From a virus: 34,062 nucleotides of DNA. Position numbers and translations under genes: made by a program. The stretch's first letter is position 1. Each line of letters begins with the position of its first letter. Location of the stretch: positions 1-34,062 of the IMG/VR virus record IMGVR_UViG_3300017755_000035. One strand, written 5' to 3'. A model generated the notes under the pieces. The model had not been told where the DNA came from, made no database searches, and saw nothing but the letters and a program-made list of their open reading frames with translations. This document shows positions 16,705 to 25,241 of this stretch, one piece after another.

Positions 16705-17665
16705 TCGCAGAGTCAGATGAAATGCGAGTAAAGTAGTCATTATCCATAGTTTCTACAGTCATTGCAAAGTCTGGGCGGCCGGATGTAGCACTATCATCAA
16801 ATGTAAACGAATTCGGATTGAGAATTGTTTTAATGTCGTCATAGTATTTACCCCAGACACTAGCTGTAAGATCTGAATCAACTGTGTAGTAAAGTAATTC
16901 TTGTTGAATAGTATCAACACGGAATTGAGTACCATCACTTGAATCATATAGAAGAGTTGTTTCACCGAATAAAGTTCTAGGTGCAAGTTCTACTTCTGAC
17001 AAGTAAATCGCTGCGAGCTCTGGAACTTCAAGTGGATCATGTGTAGTAACTGTCGGAGTAAAAGAAGCACTTCCAACAGACACAACATCACCAGCAAAGT
17101 GGAAACCAGCCGGGTGTACAAACTTCTTATATAAATTTTCATAGTCAGATACAGAAAGACCTGATCGAACTAAAATTGAAAGAACTTGGAACCTACGATT
17201 ATCTATCAATCTTTTCTGAGAATCAAATCCAAGTTGTGATTCACCTACAATAAAAAGATCTTTCTTTGGGTAAATGATTTCAGCTTCTTCGTTAAAGAAT
17301 CCACGAAAGAAACCTTCAGCAGAGTTTCGTGTACCTTTTGCTTGATAAAATCGTGCAAGAAGACGAGCCATTAAGCGAGGTTGATCGAAGAAACTAGATG
17401 CTTTTAATCCGTTACCAATCTCACCAATCAATTGATCTAAGTATGTATCATCAGTTTCTGCAATATCTCTTGCTGCAAAAACATCACGTATTTTTTCAGA
17501 AAAGTTAATAGTTCCATTGTCACTATCAAGACTTTTATAATATTCTTCAAGAAGAGAAATGAGTTTAGAATTATCTTCTTGAAAGTACTCAGGTAAAACC
17601 TGATCTACTTTTGAAGTAAAAAGAGTAGGGTCTCTTCTATTTTTATCTATTGCGCTAATAGCCAT
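16700..17665 (-). CDS. Baseplate/virion structural protein in the gp7 position
   Basis: 321 residues, starting MAISAIDKNRRDPTLFTSKV. The N-terminal half is helical and charged (LISLLEEYYKSLD, DTYLDQLIGEIG), followed by LLARFYQAKGTRNSAEGFFRGFF at about 103-125. This type is conserved between gp6 and gp8 in marine T4-like phages. T4 has gp7 (about 1030 residues) at that place, and no gene of that size is present here. It may be a short functional counterpart of gp7, but I cannot show homology. Its ATG is one base past the gp6 stop, so the two are co-translated. Confidence 0.65.
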   Translation of the reverse strand: MAISAIDKNRRDPTLFTSKVDQVLPEYFQEDNSKLISLLEEYYKSLDSDNGTINFSEKIRDVFAARDIAETDDTYLDQLIGEIGNGLKASSFFDQPRLMARLLARFYQAKGTRNSAEGFFRGFFNEEAEIIYPKKDLFIVGESQLGFDSQKRLIDNRRFQVLSILVRSGLSVSDYENLYKKFVHPAGFHFAGDVVSVGSASFTPTVTTHDPLEVPELAAIYLSEVELAPRTLFGETTLLYDSSDGTQFRVDTIQQELLYYTVDSDLTASVWGKYYDDIKTILNPNSFTFDDSATSGRPDFAMTVETMDNDYFTRISSDSAI

Positions 17666-17666
17666 T

Positions 17667-19505
17667 TTATACTGTCAATGAAGTTGTAGTGTTATCGTTA
17701 TCAATCGTACCTGAAGCAGTCGTGAGGCTCAAATCAATATCAAGAATATAGTTTCTCAAAGGTTTAATTGTTTGTTGATTTGCCGGTGTGACTGATATTT
17801 TAATAGCATCACCAACATAAGCAGAAAGTTTAGAACCAAAGCCAGTGAAAGTAATAACTCCAGTATCTTTATTGTAGGATCCTACGTTATCCTCTACCAC
17901 AACACCATTGATAGTATCAAAGACTTCAATAGTAGTTGATGATAGTCTATTTCTTAAAACGCTGGTTTTGCCATCGTATGTAACTGACGAAGAAGTAAGA
18001 ACAAAGTTAACATCATCTGGAGCAGCAATAGGCATTGGAAAATCAACAGTATAATTACCAACTGTGTTCAATGTAGGAGCAAATCTTCTTTGAGCTTTCA
18101 CGGTCATTGACGAGTTTAAAATTGCTGGAGAAAGAGCATCGATAGCAGTAATTAAACCAGATTGTCTAAATGATTTATTGAACATACCAAGATTTTCAGT
18201 GAAATAAGATGCAACAGCTGATTTGATATTATTTTGTGTTGTGTCAAGAGTAACATTAGTCAATTCTGGATCAAAGTCAAATTTAACTCTGAGTTCAATA
18301 AAAGTAAAAGCTGGATCAGCGAAGACTGTATCAATCGACATGACTGCCAAGTTTTCTGAGATAGTAGTAGCGATTGTATTCTTTGTTGCAGTCTGAATAT
18401 CCTCTGGAATATTCTCAAAGAAATTGATTGAGACATAAGTGCGTCCATAGATTGCTGGAACATTGTCTTCACCACCCCAAGATATAACATCACTAATCAG
18501 TGAGTTAAATCGTTGGCCGATAATTGCTTTATAGTCATCAGCAGTTACAAGTCTTTGTTGAGAAGCAAAAACAAGTGGAGCGTTTCTTTTAATCGAAGTA
18601 ATTGATTCTTTATCATCACCTGCCGCTGATGCGGTAAGAGTTGTAACATTCAGTGTATAATCACTTCCATTAATTCTAATATCGTCGTCTGCTGTAAATG
18701 TAGAAATACCATTTGCATCTGCAGCGTTACTTGCAAGATACGTAACTACAATTTTATTACCAGCACTTGGAGATTTACCAAGAACATTTCCTTCACCAAA
18801 GATCAATTCAAAAAAGCCATTCGGTGTTTCACGAACAATGAAAATGGTTGAGGTTGATTCAATTCTTACAGTATTTTCAACATTCGAGTATGACGTAAAA
18901 GATGATGATGTAGTTGTATCAAATACATCTACTTTCATAGTATTCTTATCAAGCTCAGTATCAGGAATGATATAAACTTGCTCTTCAGTAGAATCACCAA
19001 CAATAAACGTTTTAGTTTTTAGTGTACCTTCTTTGATTGACAAAGATGCAGTACCAGAAGAATTAAGAAATGCAAAGTTTCCGGCCCCATCGTTGGCGGC
19101 AGTAAATGCTTCAAGAGTCTGGAAAGTATATGATGTGTCACCAATTGTGCCAGTGAAAGTAGTATTTGCTGGAAGAGTTGCTTGAGCAGTTACAGTGTCT
19201 GAAGTTGCAACTGAAGCAGATATTGTAGCAAGAGATGCAGTTTTTGAATGAGGATAATAACCAATTGTTTCAGCATGAGATACAACTGAAGAACGAAGTT
19301 GAGCAGAATTTAAAAATGTTTCATTGATAGCAATGTTTGCAACAAGGCCGTTCAAGTGTGTATTATAAGCCAATACATCAAGAATGTTAGACAAGCCAGC
19401 GCCTTCAAAGTCGTAGTCAGCAAATTCGCTCGATGCTTGTAGTTTCGTTTTTAACGCTTGTTTGATTGTATCAAAATCAAGACTTGATGATGTGATAATT
19501 GCCAT
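17667..19505 (-). CDS. gp6: Baseplate wedge protein gp6
   Basis: 612 residues, close to T4 gp6 (660). The N-terminus (DFDTIKQALKTKL, then LDVLAYNTHLNGLVANIAINETFLNSA) is the typical gp6 signature. A central part (about 220-440) with GDDKESITSIKRNAPLVFASQQRLVTADDY belongs to the baseplate J-like fold. gp6 forms the wedge ring that holds neighbouring wedges together and interacts with gp25 and gp53, which are encoded just upstream. The start overlaps the gp25 stop by one base (TAATG). The C-terminal ~110 residues are beta-rich and could be a lineage-specific addition. Confidence 0.93.
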   Translation of the reverse strand: MAIITSSSLDFDTIKQALKTKLQASSEFADYDFEGAGLSNILDVLAYNTHLNGLVANIAINETFLNSAQLRSSVVSHAETIGYYPHSKTASLATISASVATSDTVTAQATLPANTTFTGTIGDTSYTFQTLEAFTAANDGAGNFAFLNSSGTASLSIKEGTLKTKTFIVGDSTEEQVYIIPDTELDKNTMKVDVFDTTTSSSFTSYSNVENTVRIESTSTIFIVRETPNGFFELIFGEGNVLGKSPSAGNKIVVTYLASNAADANGISTFTADDDIRINGSDYTLNVTTLTASAAGDDKESITSIKRNAPLVFASQQRLVTADDYKAIIGQRFNSLISDVISWGGEDNVPAIYGRTYVSINFFENIPEDIQTATKNTIATTISENLAVMSIDTVFADPAFTFIELRVKFDFDPELTNVTLDTTQNNIKSAVASYFTENLGMFNKSFRQSGLITAIDALSPAILNSSMTVKAQRRFAPTLNTVGNYTVDFPMPIAAPDDVNFVLTSSSVTYDGKTSVLRNRLSSTTIEVFDTINGVVVEDNVGSYNKDTGVITFTGFGSKLSAYVGDAIKISVTPANQQTIKPLRNYILDIDLSLTTASGTIDNDNTTTSLTV

Positions 19506-19945
19506 TATCTTAACCTCGTGAGATCAATTGAAATTTCTTCGACTGCGCTAGTGTTCAGTACTCTAAATGCTACACGAACTCTAATAGAATTATTGTCTGC
19601 ATCAACAGTAGATTTAACTCCGAGCAACGCAGCTCTTGGTTCGTCTCTACTAATAGCTTCAGCCACAGCATCTTGTATTTCGTCTTCTTCTAAGCCTTCG
19701 CTTAATTCAAAAAGAAATCGATTTAGACCAGCGCCGTAAAAAGGACGAAATGGTTTTTCACCAGGATTCGTCATTAATATATTTTTTACTGCTTGTTTTA
19801 CAGCTGCGGCATCTTCTTTTTTGAAGATATCGTTATTCGCTTTTTTGGAAAACGTCAAGTCAACATCTTTATAATTAACTGTACGAGACGTTACTATAGA
19901 GCGTGTTTGTAAATTACCATCTTCTACTGCAAATTGACGTGCCAT
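19505..19945 (-). CDS. gp25: Baseplate wedge protein gp25
   Basis: 146 residues against 132 in T4. The GPW/gp25 family core is plain: MTNPGEKPFRPFYG at 58-71 and EPRAALL at 101-107, the Glu-Pro-Arg loop that is conserved across contractile systems. In the baseplate, gp25 binds gp6 and gp53 and helps start sheath assembly. A TATAAATA late box 19 bases before the ATG gives it its own promoter after gp5. The stop overlaps the gp6 start as TAATG. Confidence 0.95.
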   Translation of the reverse strand: MARQFAVEDGNLQTRSIVTSRTVNYKDVDLTFSKKANNDIFKKEDAAAVKQAVKNILMTNPGEKPFRPFYGAGLNRFLFELSEGLEEDEIQDAVAEAISRDEPRAALLGVKSTVDADNNSIRVRVAFRVLNTSAVEEISIDLTRLR

Positions 19946-19963
19946 TTATAATTCCTTTGAACC

Positions 19964-19971
19964 TATTTATA
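19964..19971 (-). promoter_or_regulatory. T4-type late promoter box TATAAATA
   Basis: The minus strand reads TATAAATA directly after the gp5 stop codon (19972-19974) and 19 bases before the gp25 ATG. Confidence 0.7.
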
Positions 19972-20976
19972 CTAGTCTCCAATGAATACTGTCTGAGAAC
20001 TGCTTGTAATTACACCAGCGTCATTTCCATTGATTTCAGTATCATTATCAACAGTTGTATCATTTAATCGTGCAGCACCATCTGTTTCTTTACTTCCATT
20101 ATTCAAGTTAATAGTTTTGCCGTCAGTAGTAATATCTTTTGTTACATTTGTATCCATGCTACCAGTAATATTTTCTGTAAGATTTCCTTTGACATTAACA
20201 TTCATGTTACCGTTGACTGTAATATCTAAATCACCGGTAATATAAACCTTGTCATTACCATGTACTGCTTTGAATCCGTTCTTGTGGTGAGTGACCACAT
20301 CTCCATTCGGGTGCATTTCAACAAAGGAACCTGAACGATGATAAATGTGAATACGTGAATAGTCGGTAATATTACCATCACCATCGCTATCATGAGAATC
20401 ATCAATTTCAATTACATTTCCACGAGGAGTTTCATGGACGTAGTTCATTGGATATATTGTGTTGTATGGAGAATCCGGTTCGTCAAACGGCTCTTCACCT
20501 CCACGAGAATTTGCATCTTTTGCAATTTTTACTGGATCAGTCTGGTTTGAAACTTTTCGAGCAACTAATGTATTTGTTCCAGTTGCTAAAACATTTGTTG
20601 ATTTATTCTGTACGTCACTATTGTTTCTTGCAAGATTGATTGTACCATCAGCATTTGTAGTATTTTCAAATTTAGGCAACGTACCCATAACTAACGGTAA
20701 TTGAGAATCTGTGCCATCAAGGAAAACACCGAAAACTCTAGCACCAACTTGAATTCCTAGATTATTTCCATATCCATTCGTACCACCTTCAGTGATAGGC
20801 ACTAAACATTGCGCCCAAGGTAACCTGTGCCGCGGTATTAGATTACTATTGTCGTGATGAATACCTTCAATCTGAACTCTCACTCGACCGAGTTGAAGAG
20901 GATCTTTAATAGATGTCACTTCACCTATAAACCATCTTGTTCCGTCACCATAAAATTGTTTGTATAAACTAGTCAT
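19972..20976 (-). CDS. gp5: Baseplate central spike protein gp5, without a lysozyme domain
   Basis: 334 residues against 575 in T4. The N-terminal OB-fold region (about 13-100) holds GRVRVQIEGIH (30-40) and GARVFGVFLDG (78-88). The C-terminal half (about 185-285) shows the alternating V-x-G-N-x-x-x-x-V repeat of a triple-stranded beta-helix needle (ITGDLDITVNGNMNVNV and onward). The lysozyme domain that T4 gp5 carries between them is absent; only a ~75-residue Asn/Thr-rich linker occurs there. gp5 punctures the outer membrane as a trimer below gp27. The start overlaps the gp27-like gene by 8 bases, in keeping with a gp27-gp5 complex. Confidence 0.9.
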   Translation of the reverse strand: MTSLYKQFYGDGTRWFIGEVTSIKDPLQLGRVRVQIEGIHHDNSNLIPRHRLPWAQCLVPITEGGTNGYGNNLGIQVGARVFGVFLDGTDSQLPLVMGTLPKFENTTNADGTINLARNNSDVQNKSTNVLATGTNTLVARKVSNQTDPVKIAKDANSRGGEEPFDEPDSPYNTIYPMNYVHETPRGNVIEIDDSHDSDGDGNITDYSRIHIYHRSGSFVEMHPNGDVVTHHKNGFKAVHGNDKVYITGDLDITVNGNMNVNVKGNLTENITGSMDTNVTKDITTDGKTINLNNGSKETDGAARLNDTTVDNDTEINGNDAGVITSSSQTVFIGD

Positions 20977-22324
20977 TCTGTCTCAAATCTCCCATCTTTA
21001 CGCATGAAAGAGACACTTCATATTTTTCTTTCTTAAACATATGCCGACAAGCAAAAATCAAATAATTGCCTGACCTTCTTGTATCTATTTGATTTGATCC
21101 TGTATCTCTGTCAGCAGTTGCCTTTGGAAATTCAACAGCAATATTATTTCCAATTGTTGAATGTTTATCACCGTCAATAAAGTTGATTCCATCAACAATC
21201 ATAGTAAAAGGAGCTCTCTTGATGATGTCATCCATTACACATGAAATTACAACCTGTTTGTAACCAGCTGCAGTTTTTGATTCTGAATAGCCATTGTCCC
21301 ATGTGTGTTCTTGGTCATCATTCCAAAAGAAATTACGTTGAGAGTTAGATCCACCAATTCGTGTGATGTCTCTACTTCTATATTCGTTAAATGATTTTTC
21401 ATTAACTTTGTATAATGTCGAGAACTCTGGATTTTCTTGGCCAGCCATAAATCCTTTTTCAATCAGCACATCGTATAGATCTCTTCTCACATCAAAAGAA
21501 AAAGTCCGACTGGTTTCTTGTGTAGTGTCGATATAACGATAACTAGATCCAATTAAGCCTTTTGCAATCATGGTTACAATATTTTGAAATGACTCAAATT
21601 TATGATTAATAATCATTTTATTACTTGGAGAATCAAGAGAAGCTTTGTCAATTCTAAAGCGTTCAATTGGATTAATCACTGGTTGAGTTAAGAGTGTACC
21701 AAGATCTCTAAAAAACAAACTATCCTTTGTCAAAGACGAATGCAGATAGAACGGAAATCCTTCAACTGTTGTTGCTCTATTTCGCACCCATTGCATAGCT
21801 TCTAATGGATCCATATTTGGAACAATCAAGTGTAAATTTTGATTTTCATTTTTTAGTTGGCTAAGTGGTTCGTCTGAGCTCAGTTGTTCTTTGAAATATT
21901 GCTTTGCTATTTTTTCAATAATGTTTCCGCACTTACCAGAATAATGTCGATTGACGTTATATAAGTTTGATATGAAAGCAATATCTTCAATAAGACTAAA
22001 GATTACAAGTTGTGAATCATCATTAGCATAAATTACTTTTGCTTTAGTAACGTAAAAATGATTGGTGATTGGTACAGAAACATCATCTTTGGCCGACGTA
22101 ATAGTAATTGTAATTCTTTCACCGCCAATTATACCAGCAGTTTCGTAAAGATTTGTCTGATCGGCTATAGACATTTCTGCAGTAAGATATGGTTTATCAA
22201 GGTGTTCAAATATATCTAAATCAGTAACGACTCTTTTCAGGTCAACAGATTTTGGCAGTCGCTCAGATTCAAGCAACACCTGGTCGAGTTCAAACGATGA
22301 TTTTGTTCTTTCAATAGGAGGCAT
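20969..22324 (-). CDS. gp27: Baseplate hub protein, gp27-like
   Basis: 451 residues against 391 in T4 gp27. It lies immediately before gp5, whose trimer gp27 carries in T4. The sequence shows a first domain with RVVTDLDIFEHLDKPYLTAEMSI (about 27-49), GERITITITSAK, and a later region DPLEAMQWVRNRATTVEGFPFYLH that recalls gp27/gpD-type hub proteins. The start overlaps the gp53 stop (TAATG) and the end overlaps gp5. Assignment rests mainly on order, size and hub-like pattern, as gp27 is poorly conserved; a different hub protein is possible. Confidence 0.65.
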   Translation of the reverse strand: MPPIERTKSSFELDQVLLESERLPKSVDLKRVVTDLDIFEHLDKPYLTAEMSIADQTNLYETAGIIGGERITITITSAKDDVSVPITNHFYVTKAKVIYANDDSQLVIFSLIEDIAFISNLYNVNRHYSGKCGNIIEKIAKQYFKEQLSSDEPLSQLKNENQNLHLIVPNMDPLEAMQWVRNRATTVEGFPFYLHSSLTKDSLFFRDLGTLLTQPVINPIERFRIDKASLDSPSNKMIINHKFESFQNIVTMIAKGLIGSSYRYIDTTQETSRTFSFDVRRDLYDVLIEKGFMAGQENPEFSTLYKVNEKSFNEYRSRDITRIGGSNSQRNFFWNDDQEHTWDNGYSESKTAAGYKQVVISCVMDDIIKRAPFTMIVDGINFIDGDKHSTIGNNIAVEFPKATADRDTGSNQIDTRRSGNYLIFACRHMFKKEKYEVSLSCVKMGDLRQND

Positions 22325-23055
22325 TATGTTCCAACAGTATCTCTAAACGATCTAGCGACTTCACGAATGATTGATGGTTTAATAACTTTCATTTGCCTTT
22401 TCGCGTCATTCAGTCTTTCTAAACGCTGATACCAAGTTACTTCAGTTAAAAGAGCTCCCGGTCCAACTTCAGGATCTATATCAACAATATGGCCTTCAGC
22501 GTTTTCGTAATGATGAGCAGTATTATACTGAAACTCAAAGCTGGTTGCTACAATTGTTTCAGTAACATTATCGGTATTTACACTATTAATATTCTCACCA
22601 ACAAGAAATGAACCACTCACGTCCTCGAGAAATAATTGACCAAAATTAAGATTTCTTTGTGCAATTGTTGCAGTCGCTGCCGAAGTGCTACCAGTAATTG
22701 TTTGACCTACTTTAAACTTGTCTGTTAATTTAGTTCGAGTTGTAATCACACGCCTAGGATATAATTGAGTAATTTGATTGAACAATTGACGAGGCGACAA
22801 TGGCCAACCAGTTGAGCGAACATCTTCATTCGTTAAATAAAAAGTCCAATGATAATTTGGAGTTCCATATAATTTTTCAGATACTGTATCTGGCCTATCT
22901 TCTGGAAGAGCGTAATATTCAGTATAAGCAGCAACGTTGTTCATTACTTGATCAACAATGTTGGCATACACAGATATATTTTCAAACTTGTCTGTAGCTT
23001 CGTTTTCACCAAACTTATAATCAATAATTGGAAAAGACTTAAAGAAATTAGACAT
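22324..23055 (-). CDS. gp53: Baseplate wedge protein gp53 with an inserted beta module
   Basis: 243 residues against 196 in T4. The gp53 signature is clear: FFKSFPIIDYKF at the N-terminus and KLYGTPNYHWTFYLTNE (61-77), like the 'YG...YWVLLMCN' segment of T4. The C-terminus (WYQRLERLNDAKRQMKVIKP) also fits. Between them, about residues 106-170 form an extra beta-rich insert with KVGQTITGSTSAATATI, resembling a module in gp8. gp53 binds gp25/gp6 in the wedge. Both ends overlap neighbours as TAATG. Confidence 0.9.
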   Translation of the reverse strand: MSNFFKSFPIIDYKFGENEATDKFENISVYANIVDQVMNNVAAYTEYYALPEDRPDTVSEKLYGTPNYHWTFYLTNEDVRSTGWPLSPRQLFNQITQLYPRRVITTRTKLTDKFKVGQTITGSTSAATATIAQRNLNFGQLFLEDVSGSFLVGENINSVNTDNVTETIVATSFEFQYNTAHHYENAEGHIVDIDPEVGPGALLTEVTWYQRLERLNDAKRQMKVIKPSIIREVARSFRDTVGT

Positions 23056-24107
23056 TATAATCCCTCCGGTGTATCAGCAGCAGTACGCTGTCGAGGTCCT
23101 TCAGCTGGTGGAGCAAGTACTTCATTCTCATCAGCCACACCTTCAAAATCGTAATACGAAACATTGTCCTGCAAAAAGACATCGTTTCTTGACTGTGCTT
23201 TGTATTCTGCAAATGTAACGTTCATATCAATCTCTGTTGGTGAACCATCGGAGAATACAGTTGTAGATGTTGGATTATATGTAGTACTAATTGACTTACA
23301 ATAACACAGCTTAATAGGAGTGCCAATATTTTTTGGACTTCCATCACCGGTGTATTGCAGTTTAATTCTAAACATATTTGGGTATTCATAACCAACCGCA
23401 AAGTTAGGATCACCAATTAACTCAGGATACGAATGCCACCTGAAGAAATTAATAATTGCTTTGACTTGTTTAGACTCTTCAAAACTTGTTGGAAGAAACT
23501 TGAAAGCAAAGTTAAATTCACGGATGTTAACATTTTGAAATGCGGTACGTGCATTTGGATTTACTGAAACTCTAGCACCAACCTGTACAGCCTGAGATCC
23601 AACGGGTAAACCTCTTGCTAATCGAGCAATACCGAGTCTACCAAGTTCTTGTTCAGACCCACCGAATGCGCTTAATAGCGAAAGAAAACTTTGGCCGGTT
23701 TCTTTTAAACCTTCCATCGCAGCCTGACCAACTGATCCACCTTGATTTAGAACATTTGTAATAGCACCACCAAACGCTCCAAGTTCTGCACCACTATAGT
23801 TGAATCCATCATTTACTTGAAAACTAATAGGAACATGAATAAGCGCTTTTTCACCAGGGATAGACCGCATTTTTAACCCAGTTGAAGTAATATTTCCAGA
23901 TTCTTTAGTTCTTATTTGATTTGGCGGTCCGGCTGTATATGTCTCACTAGCATTATAATTAACGCTAAACTCGGGTGGTAGTATTTTCATTGCTTGAAAT
24001 GAGATTCGTGTAAGGAGCTGGTTTCTTTCAAGCGGATACTGATAGGGACCAGTGACTCTTTGATCGCCTTGGTTAGCCCAGCTCTCGTCCATTAGTGTAT
24101 AAGACAT
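23055..24107 (-). CDS. gp48: Tail tube cap/baseplate protein gp48
   Basis: 350 residues against 364 in T4. GPYQYPLERNQLLTRISF near 20-37 and the tail-tube-fold half with REFNFAFKFLPTSFEESKQVKAI followed by FFRWHSYPEL are typical of gp48. gp48 sits on the hub and starts the tail tube together with gp54. A Gly/Ala/Ser-rich middle (about 125-170) is hydrophobic and flexible. First gene of the long minus-strand late operon; a TATAAATA box at 24145-24152 lies 38 bases before the ATG. The stop overlaps the gp53 start. Confidence 0.9.
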   Translation of the reverse strand: MSYTLMDESWANQGDQRVTGPYQYPLERNQLLTRISFQAMKILPPEFSVNYNASETYTAGPPNQIRTKESGNITSTGLKMRSIPGEKALIHVPISFQVNDGFNYSGAELGAFGGAITNVLNQGGSVGQAAMEGLKETGQSFLSLLSAFGGSEQELGRLGIARLARGLPVGSQAVQVGARVSVNPNARTAFQNVNIREFNFAFKFLPTSFEESKQVKAIINFFRWHSYPELIGDPNFAVGYEYPNMFRIKLQYTGDGSPKNIGTPIKLCYCKSISTTYNPTSTTVFSDGSPTEIDMNVTFAEYKAQSRNDVFLQDNVSYYDFEGVADENEVLAPPAEGPRQRTAADTPEGL

Positions 24108-24144
24108 TCGTTCTTTTCCTATAGATATACAAATAACTCATGAG

Positions 24145-24152
24145 TATTTATA
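24145..24152 (-). promoter_or_regulatory. T4-type late promoter box TATAAATA for the baseplate operon
   Basis: The minus strand reads TATAAATA in the 52-base gap between the divergent gp48 and gp4 genes, 38 bases before the gp48 ATG. No equally good box points toward gp4. Confidence 0.7.
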
Positions 24153-24159
24153 ACGTAAA

Positions 24160-24657
24160 ATGGCCTATTCTGGAAGATACACTGTAGAGAATAAAAAGAA
24201 GTACGCTGGTGATCCAAACAACGTAGTATATAGATCGTTGTGGGAAAGAGACACATTTAAATGGCTCGACAGAAATCCAAAAGTAAAGAAGTGGTCATCC
24301 GAAGAGATTGTGATTCCATACTACTATGACGTCGATAAAAAGTATCACCGCTATTTCCCCGATATCAAGATTGTCTTTGAAAACAAAACAGTCCTCGTCG
24401 AAATCAAGCCAGCAAAAGAAACAGCCCCGCCCAAGAAAACCGGAAAAAACCAAAGGCAATACATAAATGAGGCAGTCACTTATGTAAAGAATATGAATAA
24501 GTGGGAAGCTGCTCAATCGTTTTGTAAAGATCGTAAATGGGAGTTTCAAATCTGGACCGAAGAAACATTAACGTCAATGGGGATTATGTCTAAACCCTTG
24601 AAGAAAGTTCCCGGTAAATTAAAGCCGTTGAAGCCTTATAAAAGACGCAAGAAATAG
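24160..24657 (+). CDS. gp4: Head completion protein gp4
   Basis: 165 residues against 150 in T4. The sequence around YRSLWERDTFKWLDRNPKVKKWSSE (24-48) and YHRYFPDIKI (62-71) is the T4 gp4 head-completion pattern. It includes a nuclease-like PD...ExK arrangement with E29, D68, E81 and K83 (EIKPAKE). gp4 is needed to finish filled heads before tail joining in T4. The C-terminus is Lys/Pro-rich. First gene of the plus-strand tail block; an internal TATAAATA-like box starts at its last codons. Confidence 0.9.
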   Translation: MAYSGRYTVENKKKYAGDPNNVVYRSLWERDTFKWLDRNPKVKKWSSEEIVIPYYYDVDKKYHRYFPDIKIVFENKTVLVEIKPAKETAPPKKTGKNQRQYINEAVTYVKNMNKWEAAQSFCKDRKWEFQIWTEETLTSMGIMSKPLKKVPGKLKPLKPYKRRKK

Positions 24658-24658
24658 T

Positions 24659-24666
24659 TATAAATA
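24659..24666 (+). promoter_or_regulatory. Late promoter-like TATAAATA just before an ATG
   Basis: The plus strand reads GTTATAAATACACGTATGG. The box ends 5 bases before the ATG at 24672, so a transcript started in the T4 manner would begin at or next to that ATG. It either makes a leaderless message or serves the genes further down. Confidence 0.5.
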
Positions 24667-24671
24667 CACGT

Positions 24672-25241
24672 ATGGCAGGAGAAAGTTTATTTAGAGAACT
24701 CGAGATTGAAGCGTTCCGCGCTGGTATTACACCCCGGACAAAGCAATCTATTGAGTGGTTTCGGAACAAAGCACGCGAAATGTTCCGAGGCAGAACCGTC
24801 GGTAACCGCAATAAGATTATGCAAGACGATGCATTAGATCTTAGGAATAAACCGATAACTAAAACTGGATTGCTTGGAAATATGTACATGTACTTCTATG
24901 ATCCAAAGCATAAAGACACTCTACCATATTATGATGGATTTCCTCTGATCATTATGATGGGCCCGGCAAAAGGTGGATTCTATGGATTGAATCTACATTA
25001 TTTGCCACCAACTCTCAGAGCCAAACTTCTTGACGTAATACTAGGAAATGATAACGCAAAAATTCCACAGAAATATATTGCACCAGCAATGAAGCATTAT
25101 TTGTTCAAACATGTCAAAAGCAGATTTGCTCTAGTTGACAAACCTGAATGGGAAATCGCTACATTCCTTCCAATGGCAGATTGGAATAAAGCAAGTGCTA
25201 ATTCAGTTTATAGAGATTCGAGGAAGAAGTTAAGAGGATGA
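24672..25241 (+). CDS. Conserved T4-like assembly protein, possibly gp2 (DNA end protector)
   Basis: 189 residues. Conserved-looking segments are MAGESLFRELEIEAFRAGI, MYMYFYDPKHKDTLPYYDGFPL (about 71-92) and GPAKGGFYGLNLHYLPP (about 97-113). In T4, gene 2 lies next to gene 4, as this gene does here, and I have a recollection of similar marine-phage proteins being annotated as DNA end protector. I cannot establish that from sequence, so no symbol is given. No clear ribosome site precedes the ATG; it follows the gp4 stop by 14 bases. It ends in an ATGA overlap with the tail-tube-fold gene. Confidence 0.6.
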   Translation: MAGESLFRELEIEAFRAGITPRTKQSIEWFRNKAREMFRGRTVGNRNKIMQDDALDLRNKPITKTGLLGNMYMYFYDPKHKDTLPYYDGFPLIIMMGPAKGGFYGLNLHYLPPTLRAKLLDVILGNDNAKIPQKYIAPAMKHYLFKHVKSRFALVDKPEWEIATFLPMADWNKASANSVYRDSRKKLRG

